Source of the DNA: Lachnospiraceae bacterium
Lineage (GTDB): Bacteria; Bacillota; Clostridia; Lachnospirales; Lachnospiraceae
Reading direction: 5' to 3'
Assembly (NCBI GenBank): GCA_910576385.1
Contig: CAJTIR010000004.1
Span: 1-64,000 of the forward strand
Length of the DNA: 64,000 bases
Made by a program: the position numbers and the translations under genes. The notes under the pieces are model-generated. The model had not been told where the DNA came from. It worked only from the letters and a program-made list of their open reading frames with translations, and searched no databases. Positions within the stretch are counted from its first letter, which is position 1; each line of letters starts with the position of its first letter. Shown one piece after another: positions 7,575 to 16,145 of this stretch.

Positions 7575-8987
7575 ATGGCAACAAAAAAACAAGAAAAGCT
7601 TTCCGGTGAGGAAATTCTGCAGGAAACAACCCCTCAGACTGATGGGAATCCGGAGCTTGAGGAGCTGTCCCAGCCTGAAGACGACTCCCCGGATCCGGAG
7701 CTGTCCCAGACTGATACAGAGGATTCCCTGGAGAGAGTCTCTTCAGAGGAATTCAGAGATGCAGATTCTGAAGGTGAAATTCTCCCTCAGACTGATATGG
7801 AAATGGCTGATGGGAAGCCGCCTTCGGAGCCGGAAGAGAAAATATCTTCCCAGACCGATGCAGATTCTCCCAGAGATGATATCTCTTCAGAAAACGCGTT
7901 AGGCGAAGAGCCCTCTCAAGGGGATGTTTCTCAGACTGAGCCGGAAAAGGTGAAAAAGCCCCGCGGGCGTAAGAAGACTAAGGAAAATACATCTCAGTCT
8001 GACACAGAAGCAAATCCCGAGGGAAAAAATATCGCCGACGGCGTCGAGGAGGCGCCTAAGCCAAGAAAAAGGCGTGTATCTGTCAGACCGACAACACCGG
8101 TGCTGGCCATTGATGACCAGCTCAGCGTCGAGACGGATGCTGAAAAAGCCAAAAATGATTTGCTGGATCTGCTGGAATCCCAGAAAACCGGGCGCATTCT
8201 GACTGGAACCATTCAGGGCGTAGAGCGTCCCGAGGACAACCCATCCCGTTCTTTCGCAGTCATTTACCACGGTGAGTTCAAAGTCATCATTCCTGCAGAG
8301 GAAGCGGTAGAACCGCCAGCGGATTATCGTGGCAGGCTTCCGGAGGACGTGCTGCATTACATGCTTACTAAGCGTCTGGGTGCGGAGGTGGATTATATCG
8401 TCAGAGGAATTGATCCGTCATCCGGCATTGCGGCAGCGAGTCGTCTGGAGGCGATGAAGGCAAAACGCAAGCAGTATTATCTGGGTACAGACAGGGATGG
8501 GAACAATCTGCTTTACTCAGGTGTGTGTGCAGAAGCCAGAATCGTATCAGTGATTCGTGCTGGCATTTTCGTGGATATCTTCGGGCTGGAGATTTACATT
8601 CCACTCAGGGAACTCAGTTACCAGAGATGGATGGACGCAGCAGCGCATTTCCAGCCCGGGCAACGTATCCTGGTAAAAGTGCTTGAGGTGGACCGCAGTG
8701 ATCGGAACCATGTCAAGGCAACAGCCTCGGTCAAGCAGTCTGGGGAAAACCCGTATGAGAAAGCACTGCGCAGATATTCCGTCGGCAACCGCTATGTGGG
8801 TACAGTCAGTATGGTGGATACCAACGGTGTGTTTGTGGCATTGGATGGCGGTATCGACTGTTTGTGCAGTTATCCCAAGCGTGGCCGTCCGCCCAGAGGT
8901 TCGAGAGTGACCGTCAGAATTTTGGGAATCAACCATGACTCCAACAGGATTTGGGGCGCCATCACACATATCGCTGCCCCCAGATAA
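7575..8987 (+). CDS. S1 RNA-binding domain protein of conjugative element
   Basis: A 470-residue protein. Residues 1-165 are acidic, low complexity and contain recurring SQTD/PQTD tetrapeptides. A basic patch (KKPRGRKKTK) follows. A middle domain around 180-300 contains RILTGTIQGVERPEDNPSRS, and the C-terminal half holds two S1 (OB-fold) repeats, GVCAEARIVSVIRAGIFVDI and GNRYVGTVSMVDTNGVFVAL. S1 domains bind RNA or single-stranded DNA. It follows VirD4 with a strong ribosome site (aggaggtactaatt), so it is in the transfer operon. Its role there is not established. Single-stranded DNA handling or RNA control are both possible. Confidence 0.75.
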   Translation: MATKKQEKLSGEEILQETTPQTDGNPELEELSQPEDDSPDPELSQTDTEDSLERVSSEEFRDADSEGEILPQTDMEMADGKPPSEPEEKISSQTDADSPRDDISSENALGEEPSQGDVSQTEPEKVKKPRGRKKTKENTSQSDTEANPEGKNIADGVEEAPKPRKRRVSVRPTTPVLAIDDQLSVETDAEKAKNDLLDLLESQKTGRILTGTIQGVERPEDNPSRSFAVIYHGEFKVIIPAEEAVEPPADYRGRLPEDVLHYMLTKRLGAEVDYIVRGIDPSSGIAAASRLEAMKAKRKQYYLGTDRDGNNLLYSGVCAEARIVSVIRAGIFVDIFGLEIYIPLRELSYQRWMDAAAHFQPGQRILVKVLEVDRSDRNHVKATASVKQSGENPYEKALRRYSVGNRYVGTVSMVDTNGVFVALDGGIDCLCSYPKRGRPPRGSRVTVRILGINHDSNRIWGAITHIAAPR

Positions 8988-9023
8988 TATATGAAACTCA
9001 ATCTGAGAGAAAGGAGGAAATCC

Positions 9024-9437
9024 ATGAACCATTGTGATCTCAGCCAGTCTGAGCAGAGGAAGCGCAAAGAGATTGCCGAGCATACACGAAAGATGATCCT
9101 GTCTGAACTGGAAATCGAAAGTCAGGACGAAATATCCCTGATGGCAGGATACCGGGATTATTATCTGCAGATTTCGTTTTCCGAGCTTCATCCACTTTTG
9201 GTATTCTGCCTGGCCAAGGCACTTGAAAAGCCGAGCACCGCCAGACAGAGACAGATGACAAACGAACTGAATCTGCACAGTATTCTCGGCAGCCATGCCA
9301 TCAATGATGAGGTCGGCTGCTATTCTTACCGTGCAACTCAGTGGCTTGATGCAGAACTGGATGCGCCGCGTTTTTTTGAAATACTTGACCGGTGCGTTGA
9401 TGAGGCGGACCGTGGATATGTAAAATTAACAGCATAA
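9024..9437 (+). CDS. YbjN-like protein of conjugative element
   Basis: A 137-residue protein. The segment NLHSILGSHAINDEVGCYSY, then RATQWLDAELDAPRFFEILD, resembles the YbjN/TY3-chaperone-like fold (conserved Gly, Tyr-x3-Trp-Leu, closing helix). YbjN-fold proteins are often secretion-chaperone-like. ATG 9024 follows aaaggaggaaatcc. An earlier ATG at 8991 overlaps the preceding stop region and lacks a site. It is co-directional with VirD4 and the S1 gene and is followed by a terminator. Being next to the giant adhesin makes a chaperone role imaginable but unproven. Confidence 0.45.
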   Translation: MNHCDLSQSEQRKRKEIAEHTRKMILSELEIESQDEISLMAGYRDYYLQISFSELHPLLVFCLAKALEKPSTARQRQMTNELNLHSILGSHAINDEVGCYSYRATQWLDAELDAPRFFEILDRCVDEADRGYVKLTA

Positions 9438-9452
9438 TCAGTATAGAGGCAG

Positions 9453-9484
9453 GAACCCCGGTTTAATTTCCGGGGTTTTTATTC
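9453..9484 (+). terminator. Intrinsic terminator
   Basis: AACCCCGG pairs with CCGGGGTT across TTTAATTT and is followed by TTTATT. It ends the VirD4/S1/YbjN-like transcript. Confidence 0.85.
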
Positions 9485-9525
9485 TGTCATGCTACGAATT
9501 AATTATTAAAATCAGGAGGAAACGT

Positions 9526-12500
9526 ATGAAACTTAAAAGAATGTTTAGAAAGGCGGCAGCCATGCTGCTTGCCATAGTCACAGCTTTTTCTGTGATACCG
9601 ATCCAGAATGTATTTGCTGCAACAGGTGATGCGGCGGTGATTACATTCTCCTATACTTATGATTCTAATGGCAATGCAATGCATTACAATTCCAGCGCTG
9701 TCATCAATGGTTATACTGCCGGAGGCCAGGGAAAGTACAAATACAGGATGTTTGTGGACGGTGATACCGGCTTTTGTATCCAGCCCGGTGTTCCATTGCA
9801 TACAGGGGACAACCTGAAAGAAGCATCGTCAAAAACATGGGATGCCCTTTCCAATGCCCAACAAAAAGCAGTCGGAATGGCGCTCCTGTATGGGTACCAG
9901 GGAAACAGGGGCAATCTTTCCGGTAGTGATGATGAGAAATGGCTTGCTACACAGACGTTGGTATGGGAGTTCGTTACGGGATGCCGTGAAGCCACAGGTT
10001 CATACAAACAGACCAGCTCCACGGTGTACAACCTCCATTTCGGCTCCAATTATCCCAATAGTGGTGCAAGGGCAGCTTATGATCAGATTGTATCCCTGCT
10101 GACGAAACATAACACGATTCCAAGCTTTATGTCCGGTTCAACAAACGGAGCCACAAAGGAATTAAAATATTCCAATGGGAAATATACGCTGACTTTAACG
10201 GATAGCAACGGCGTGTTAAGTGATTACAGCTTTTCTTCGTCTAATTCTTCCGTAAAAGTAACCAAGTCGGGGAATCGGCTGGAGATTACCTCGGTGCAGG
10301 CATTTGAGGGCAGCGTCCGCATTTCGGCAACCAGAAATAATATACCGGCAGTAAGTGAAAGTGCAAAATTGATTGCTTATGGAGACGATGCTCTTCAGGA
10401 TGTTGTGACCGGTGTGGAGAAGGCCAATCCAGTTAATGCCTACCTGAATGTGGAGACACCTGTCGGAACGATGAGCCTGAAAAAGACCTCGGAAGACGGA
10501 GTCGTGGGCGGCATCCAGTTTACAATTACCGGAAATAATTATAATAAGACCGTGACAACACAGGAAGATGGTACCATTACTGTCGAGGGCATGTTCCCAG
10601 GCACTTATACGGTAACTGAGGCTGGTTATGATCGGTATGAGCCTCAAAAGAGTCAAACGATTACTATTGTCGGAGGAAAGACGACGGCGGTAACGTTCGA
10701 CAATAAACTGAAACGGGGAAAGCTGGAAGTGACAAAAACGTCTGAAGATGGTCTCGTAGAGGGAGTTACCTTCCGGTTATCGGGTACTTCCCTTGCAGGG
10801 CTTGCCGTAGATGAGTATGCAGTCACAGATTCATCTGGTGTAGCTAGGTTTGAAAATGTACTGATCAGTGGTACAGAGCCCTATACACTGGAAGAAACTG
10901 ACACGGCAGTGCGATACGTGATTCCTGCAAACCAGATGGCGCAGATAGAATGGAATAAAGTAACAAAGTGCAGTTTTGAAAACATCCTGAAGAAGTTCCG
11001 TGTGGAAGTGAATAAAAAGGATCGCGTAACAGGCTATGCTCAGGGTGATGCAAGCCTGGCAGGAGCAGTGTATGGTTTGTATCAGGGTGATACATTGGTT
11101 GCTTCATATACAACGGATGCCGAAGGTTCCTTTATCAGTGACTATTTTATCTGTGATTCCGATTGGACGCTGAAAGAAATCAGTTCTTCGGAAGGCTATC
11201 TTTTAGACGAGTCCGTTTACACTATCCCTGCAGACCCTGGTAATTTTGAGATAGAGCTGAATCAAATTCCTATAAATGTTACCGAGCAGGTCATCATGGG
11301 TCGCATCCGTCTGATTAAGCATATTGACAAGGAGCAGGAGGATATTGAGACCGTTAAGGAAACGGAAACTGCGAAGGATACTGAGAACACTGAGAATTCA
11401 TCTGCTTTTGGTGTACAGGTAGCGGAGCTTCTCATGCTTGCAGCGGAAAGCGGCAGCGACCCTCAGAAGGATGTCAGTAGCAGCGATCCCCAGACTGAGG
11501 CTGAAACCGCAGAAGCGGAAGATAATGGTAGCAATGTAACAGAAGAATCAAAAGATACTGCAGTAAGCGACGGGAATACCCAGATGGAATCGGAGACAGA
11601 AACAGTTCCAGAGGAGTCTCAGGCACCAGATACCGAAGAAACAGTTCCTTCAGAAACAGAACCTGAAAAAGATAAATATGAAACCACCCCGATTCCGGAA
11701 GAGGATATTAAGGCACCCGGACATGAGGGCATTATTGAACAGCCGGAGGAAGGCGCCAAGTTCCAAATTTATCTTTCCAGTGCAGGCAGTTTTGACAATG
11801 CCCGCGAAGCGGAGCGTGATATCCTGACAACAGATGCAGATGGATTTGCTGTTTCCAAGGATATGCCCTACGGTAGGTACACTGTCCATCAGATCGAAGG
11901 CATGGAGGGCCAGGCATTTGTTCCGGACTTCACTGTGTACATCCGTCAAGATGACCAGACTTATTCCTATATCCTGAACAACCTGACCCAGGCTAGTTTT
12001 ATCCGTATTGAAAAACACGATGCAGAGACTGGGAAAATCATCCCTGCCGCCGGCGTTGGATTTCAGGTGCGCGACCTTTCCACGGGAGAACTGATTTCGC
12101 AGAATGTGTATTATCCGACCCCTGTTGTAATCGATACGTTTTTTACCAATGACGAAGGCTGGCTGATGCTCCCCTGCGAGCTCCCTTATGGCTGTTATGA
12201 GCTAATAGAGGTGGAAACGTGTTACGGTTATGTTTTGAGTAGCGAACCTGTATCCTTTCAGGTGGATGGAAGTCAGGACGTGGTGGTAGTAGAAAAACAG
12301 AATATGCCGCAGAAGAGCAAGATTCATATCACCAAGAGTGGCGAGATTTTTTCCACGGTTATGGTAGAGGAGAACAAAGGATTTTCTGACCGCTATACTC
12401 CAGTCTATGAAACCCGCGGGCTGGAAGGTGCAGTTTATGAAATCTGTGCAGCAGAAGACATTTACACGCAGGATGGAACGCTCCGAGCTGAAAAAGGTTC

Positions 12501-14061
12501 GGTAGTTGATACCATTACAACGGATGGCAGCGGGCAGGCATCCAGTACCCTTTTATATTTGGGAAAATATACAATTTCGGAGGTCCAGTCGCCGTATGGA
12601 ATGGTTCTGAATATAAAATCCCAGTTAGTGGAACTGTCCTATGCCGGACAGGAAGTCGAAGTGACAGAAACTTCAGCCAGCTTTTATAATGAGCGCCAGA
12701 AGGTGCTGATCAGCCTGGAAAAAGTGATGGAACAGGATAAACAGTTCGGTATTGGAATGAACGGTGAGGTCCACAGCGTTATTTTTGGGTTGTATGCGGC
12801 GGAGGATATTGCAGCGGCAGACGGAATGGTCATTCCGGCAGATGGGTTAATCGAAATACTGGAGGTTCAGGAGGATGGAACCGCCACAGCACAGACGGAT
12901 CTGCCTTTTGGTAGCTATTACCTGCGCGAAGACGGTACGGATCCTCATTACCTGCCAACTGACAAAAAGTACCCTGTGGTATTTGAGTATGCCGGGCAGG
13001 AAACAGCATTGGTACAGATTCTGGCCAATGATGGAGAAGCCATTGAAAACACTTTAAAATACGGCTCCATTTCCGGAAAGAAACAGGATGAAGACGGCAA
13101 CGCATTGGCAGGCGCAAAGATTGGTCTGTTTACGGAGTCCACAAAAGAATTTACGGAAGAAAATGCCATTCTAGTGACTACATCTGCCGAGGATGGCAGC
13201 TTCGGTTTTGACAAGGTGCCATACGGAGCATGGATTGTGCGTGAAATAGAACAGCCGGAAGGTTTTGTCCTATGTGGGGAGTCTTTCTCCGTTGAAATTA
13301 AGCAGGATGGGCAGGTTGTCACATTGAAGATTACCAATGAGTTTATCGTGGGCAGTATCCATTTGACAAAATATGATGCAGATTATCCAGACCATAAGTT
13401 ATCGGGTGCAGAGTTTGAGGTTTACCTTGACAGCAATGGCAACAAAAAGCTTGATGATGAAGATGAGCTACTTGGAACACTGGATGAAACAGAGCCTGGT
13501 GAGTATCAAATGACTGATTTGCGTTTCAACGGCTATCTTGTAAAAGAATCGAAGGCCCCGGAAGGTTTCTATTTGGACGAGGGCGTCTATTATGTCAGTA
13601 TAGATACAGACGGAAAAGTCTATGAGGTGGAGAACGAAGCTGGCAAAGGATTCCTTAATCAGGCCAAGAAAGGCAACCTGAAGATTATCAAAACATCCAG
13701 TGACGGGGTTGTAGAGGGATTCAGTTTCCATATTGTCGGAGATGATTACGATAAGACGTTCAAGACGGATTCTAACGGTAAAATCTATATTGAGGACCTC
13801 CGGATCGGAAAATATACAATCACCGAGGTGGAAGACAGCCTCAGCGCCGGATACAAGCGTCCTGCGCCTGTGGTAGTCGAACTTGTTGCGGATGAAACCT
13901 TGACAGTCAATGTTCATAACGATAAAGTTACGGTGGATGTACCAAAGACAGGCGATGACTTCAATCCGTGGATGTGGATTGGCTTAATTGCTGCCAGCGC
14001 CGCTGGACTTGGCACAAGCATCTTCTGGGCCAAAAAACGCAAGAAGAAAGATACGAAGTAA
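9526..14061 (+). CDS. Giant thioester/Cna-B surface adhesin, sortase-anchored
   Basis: A 1511-residue cell-wall protein. Signal peptide 1-31 (ends NVFA). Residues about 40-200 resemble a thioester adhesin domain: Cys84 in GFCIQPG and Gln143 in TQTLVWEF are the residues that form the Cys-Gln thioester in that family. About ten SpaA/Cna-B domains follow from residue 310 (for example MSLKKTSEDG and NLKIIKTSSDG, each with a later ITEVE-type Glu for a Lys-Asn isopeptide bond). An acidic Ser/Thr/Glu stretch (about 605-735) interrupts them. The end is the sorting signal VPKTGD, a membrane helix and KKRKKKD. Such proteins mediate covalent attachment to host or partner-cell surfaces. The first Cna-B repeats and the last are close paralogues. 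No sortase gene is in the window. Confidence 0.9.
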   Translation: MKLKRMFRKAAAMLLAIVTAFSVIPIQNVFAATGDAAVITFSYTYDSNGNAMHYNSSAVINGYTAGGQGKYKYRMFVDGDTGFCIQPGVPLHTGDNLKEASSKTWDALSNAQQKAVGMALLYGYQGNRGNLSGSDDEKWLATQTLVWEFVTGCREATGSYKQTSSTVYNLHFGSNYPNSGARAAYDQIVSLLTKHNTIPSFMSGSTNGATKELKYSNGKYTLTLTDSNGVLSDYSFSSSNSSVKVTKSGNRLEITSVQAFEGSVRISATRNNIPAVSESAKLIAYGDDALQDVVTGVEKANPVNAYLNVETPVGTMSLKKTSEDGVVGGIQFTITGNNYNKTVTTQEDGTITVEGMFPGTYTVTEAGYDRYEPQKSQTITIVGGKTTAVTFDNKLKRGKLEVTKTSEDGLVEGVTFRLSGTSLAGLAVDEYAVTDSSGVARFENVLISGTEPYTLEETDTAVRYVIPANQMAQIEWNKVTKCSFENILKKFRVEVNKKDRVTGYAQGDASLAGAVYGLYQGDTLVASYTTDAEGSFISDYFICDSDWTLKEISSSEGYLLDESVYTIPADPGNFEIELNQIPINVTEQVIMGRIRLIKHIDKEQEDIETVKETETAKDTENTENSSAFGVQVAELLMLAAESGSDPQKDVSSSDPQTEAETAEAEDNGSNVTEESKDTAVSDGNTQMESETETVPEESQAPDTEETVPSETEPEKDKYETTPIPEEDIKAPGHEGIIEQPEEGAKFQIYLSSAGSFDNAREAERDILTTDADGFAVSKDMPYGRYTVHQIEGMEGQAFVPDFTVYIRQDDQTYSYILNNLTQASFIRIEKHDAETGKIIPAAGVGFQVRDLSTGELISQNVYYPTPVVIDTFFTNDEGWLMLPCELPYGCYELIEVETCYGYVLSSEPVSFQVDGSQDVVVVEKQNMPQKSKIHITKSGEIFSTVMVEENKGFSDRYTPVYETRGLEGAVYEICAAEDIYTQDGTLRAEKGSVVDTITTDGSGQASSTLLYLGKYTISEVQSPYGMVLNIKSQLVELSYAGQEVEVTETSASFYNERQKVLISLEKVMEQDKQFGIGMNGEVHSVIFGLYAAEDIAAADGMVIPADGLIEILEVQEDGTATAQTDLPFGSYYLREDGTDPHYLPTDKKYPVVFEYAGQETALVQILANDGEAIENTLKYGSISGKKQDEDGNALAGAKIGLFTESTKEFTEENAILVTTSAEDGSFGFDKVPYGAWIVREIEQPEGFVLCGESFSVEIKQDGQVVTLKITNEFIVGSIHLTKYDADYPDHKLSGAEFEVYLDSNGNKKLDDEDELLGTLDETEPGEYQMTDLRFNGYLVKESKAPEGFYLDEGVYYVSIDTDGKVYEVENEAGKGFLNQAKKGNLKIIKTSSDGVVEGFSFHIVGDDYDKTFKTDSNGKIYIEDLRIGKYTITEVEDSLSAGYKRPAPVVVELVADETLTVNVHNDKVTVDVPKTGDDFNPWMWIGLIAASAAGLGTSIFWAKKRKKKDTK

Positions 14062-14080
14062 GAATCTGTAAATCAGAAAG

Positions 14081-14112
14081 GAACTGGGCAGAGATTCTCT
14101 GCCCGGTTCTCA
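14081..14112 (+). terminator. Terminator-like hairpin after adhesin
   Basis: GAACTGGGCAGAG pairs with CTCTGCCCGGTTC across ATT with one wobble. The T tract is poor (TCAATTTAG), so termination may be partial. Confidence 0.6.
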
Positions 14113-14222
14113 ATTTAGACCCTTATGTTGATATGAAATCAAAATAAAAAAAGTTTTGGAGGACAAATATTATGACTTAAAATCGTAAATGATAATAAAT
14201 GAAAAATCTATTTTGAGTTAAG

Positions 14223-14270
14223 TTGACAAATCAAAATAACGGAGGTATAATAAGAGTGTTATTTTGATTT
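14223..14270 (+). promoter_or_regulatory. Consensus promoter inside 13-bp perfect inverted repeat (Fic operator)
   Basis: -35 TTGACA (14223-14228) and -10 TATAAT (14246-14251) are 17 bp apart. AAATCAAAATAAC (14228-14240) and GTTATTTTGATTT (14258-14270) are perfect 13-bp arms around the -10. A further half-site AAATCAAAATAA lies at 14136-14147. The Fic protein encoded next has a C-terminal winged helix, so autorepression is likely. Confidence 0.8.
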
Positions 14271-14283
14271 GGAGGTGTCTTTT

Positions 14284-15417
14284 ATGGGAAGAGCGGGAGA
14301 ATATGTCAAGAATTTAAGCGGAGAGGCAGAATACAAATCTTTTTGTCCAGCACCACTTCCGCCGTTATTGGAGATGGATGCGGATATGATTACTGCTTTA
14401 ATTGGGGCGACAAAAGCACTGGCTACACTGGACACTCTTTCTGCTAATATTCCCAATATGAGCCTTTTTATCTCCATGTATGTGCGTAAGGAAGCGTTGT
14501 TGTCCTCCCAGATCGAGGGCACACAGGCTACACTGGAGGATGTGCTGGATCCACTCATTGAACAGAATGCAAACCAGAATGTGTCGGATGTCATCAATTA
14601 TATCAAGGCTACTGAATTTGCACTGAATCGGTTAGAAACTCTGCCGCTTTGTAATCGGCTGATTAAAGAGACCCATGCTGTTTTGATGGAAGGCGTCAGA
14701 GGCCAGGAAAAGAGTCCGGGCGAATTCCGGATCTCTCAAAACTGGATCGGAGCTGCAGGAAGCACGCTGAAAAATGCGAGATATATTCCGCCGCGCCCAG
14801 AAGACATGCAAAAAGCAATGTCGGATTTGGAAAAGTACATCCATTCGGATGATACGCTGGATATCCTAATCCAAGCGGCTCTTCTTCACTATCAGTTTGA
14901 AACGATCCATCCGTTTTTAGATGGAAACGGCCGTGTAGGGAGACTTCTGATTACTTTGTTTTTAATTGAGAAAAAAGCCCTGAAAACACCAGCTCTGTAT
15001 ATTTCCTGTTTTCTGAAGAAAAACCGCATCGAATATTATGACCGTATGAGTGAAGTCAGAAACAAAGACAATTATGAGCAGTGGGTCAGGTTTTTCCTGC
15101 AGGCAGTGAAAGAATCTGCTGAGGATGCAACGGAGGCAATCCATAAGCTCTCCGCTCTGCATGACCGTAACGAGGCGGTTGTTAAGCAGATGGGGCGTGC
15201 AGCGCAAACAGCAGAAAAACTGTTTTCCTATCTGGAGCAAAACCCGATTATTGATATTAGGAAGACAGCAGATGAATTAGGACTCTCTTTTAGCACAGTA
15301 TCCGCAGCAGTGGGCAGGTTTGTGAAAGAGGGAATCTTAATGCAGACAAACAATGCAAGCAGAAACAGGGTATTTGCTTATCAGGAATATCTGGATATTT
15401 TACGAAAAGACACTTAA
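14284..15417 (+). CDS. Fic-family AMPylase with C-terminal winged helix
   Basis: A 377-residue Fic protein. The catalytic motif HPFLDGNGRVGR starts at His209 and is complete (HxFxDGNGRxxR), so the protein should transfer AMP or a related group from a nucleotide to target proteins. The N-terminal inhibitory motif SSQIEG (S-x3-E-G) is present, giving the autoinhibited class II layout. Residues about 315-365 (IDIRKTADELGLSFSTVSAA) form a winged helix-turn-helix, which suggests DNA binding at the palindromic promoter. ATG 14284 follows tggaggtgtctttt. Its own promoter and terminator make it an independent unit between the adhesin and the zinc-finger genes. Confidence 0.92.
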   Translation: MGRAGEYVKNLSGEAEYKSFCPAPLPPLLEMDADMITALIGATKALATLDTLSANIPNMSLFISMYVRKEALLSSQIEGTQATLEDVLDPLIEQNANQNVSDVINYIKATEFALNRLETLPLCNRLIKETHAVLMEGVRGQEKSPGEFRISQNWIGAAGSTLKNARYIPPRPEDMQKAMSDLEKYIHSDDTLDILIQAALLHYQFETIHPFLDGNGRVGRLLITLFLIEKKALKTPALYISCFLKKNRIEYYDRMSEVRNKDNYEQWVRFFLQAVKESAEDATEAIHKLSALHDRNEAVVKQMGRAAQTAEKLFSYLEQNPIIDIRKTADELGLSFSTVSAAVGRFVKEGILMQTNNASRNRVFAYQEYLDILRKDT

Positions 15418-15437
15418 AAATTCATATGATTATCATG

Positions 15438-15465
15438 GGCTGTCCTTAAAAGGGCAGCCTTTTTT
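15438..15465 (+). terminator. Intrinsic terminator after fic
   Basis: GGCTGTCC pairs with GGGCAGCC (one wobble) across TTAAAA and is followed by TTTTTT. It overlaps the ribosome site of the next gene, so it may also attenuate it. Confidence 0.8.
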
Positions 15466-15479
15466 AGGAGGAAATGACC

Positions 15480-16028
15480 ATGAAAGTAAAATTGTTAAAA
15501 GGAATTCTGACAGTCCTTTCTCTCATCTGTATCCTCTGCATTCCGGCCACACCGATCTATGCGGAGCCGCAGGGAACGGATGGAACGGAAATGCAGGTCA
15601 TAGAACCTGAGAAACTGGAAATTCAGCTCGGTGCAGACTGGGCTGGAGTAGAATTTCAGCTGAAAACGGATTCCGGGATGTACCCTGGAACCATAGCAGT
15701 TGGCGAAGACGGTGTCCTGAGAATGGAACTGGGCGGCAGCAAATCCTATGTGCTGACCTGTATGAATTCCTCTGTATCTGCTCCACAAGCAACGCAAGTC
15801 CCTGCCACAACAGAGGAGATGCAAAATGAGAGCAGTGAGAACCAGAAAAGCAATGGTTCAAATAGCGGGCAAGATACAAAGGGCACAGTTGCAGGCATCC
15901 CGGTACTTCATCTCGTACTATTTGCAGGCGGCATGGTTTTGGCTGTCGGCAGTTTAGTCGTCATGCAGGTGATGAAAAAACGCAGTGAAAGCGATGTTGA
16001 GTACGAGGATGAATATGGAGAGGATTAG
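15480..16028 (+). CDS. Secreted, C-terminally membrane-anchored small protein
   Basis: A 182-residue protein with a signal peptide (MKVKLLKGILTVLSLICILC, ending PIYA), a short extracellular domain (EIQLGADWAGVEFQLKTDSG, FPGTIAV-like segment), a Ser/Asn/Gln-rich linker, one membrane helix (VLHLVLFAGGMVLAVGSLVV) and an acidic cytoplasmic tail. I prefer ATG 15480, nine bases after aggagg, over ATG 15474, which is too close. Small proteins of this layout accompany Cna-B adhesins in related conjugative elements. A surface accessory role is inferred. No known domain recognised. Confidence 0.6.
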   Translation: MKVKLLKGILTVLSLICILCIPATPIYAEPQGTDGTEMQVIEPEKLEIQLGADWAGVEFQLKTDSGMYPGTIAVGEDGVLRMELGGSKSYVLTCMNSSVSAPQATQVPATTEEMQNESSENQKSNGSNSGQDTKGTVAGIPVLHLVLFAGGMVLAVGSLVVMQVMKKRSESDVEYEDEYGED

Positions 16029-16059
16029 TCTCAGACTGATTTCGGAACACACGAGAAAT

Positions 16060-16139
16060 CCTTATAGGAATAATTTGAACAAAAAATTAAAATAAATATT
16101 CCTATAAGGCTTGACATGCAGATTTTAATTTGCTATACT
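16060..16139 (+). promoter_or_regulatory. Promoter preceded by 13-bp perfect inverted repeat
   Basis: CCTTATAGGAATA (16060-16072) and TATTCCTATAAGG (16097-16109) are perfect 13-bp arms that end one base before the -35 TTGACA (16111-16116). The -10 TATACT is at 16134-16139, 17 bp away. This strong promoter should start transcription near 16146, just before the structured RNA. The repeat is a candidate operator for an unidentified regulator. Confidence 0.75.
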
Positions 16140-16145
16140 ATAACC

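Noticed and set aside
8547..9296. Minus-strand ORF of 249 codons opposite the S1 and YbjN-like genes
   Set aside because: Both plus-strand genes are supported by motifs and ribosome sites. The antisense frame has none.
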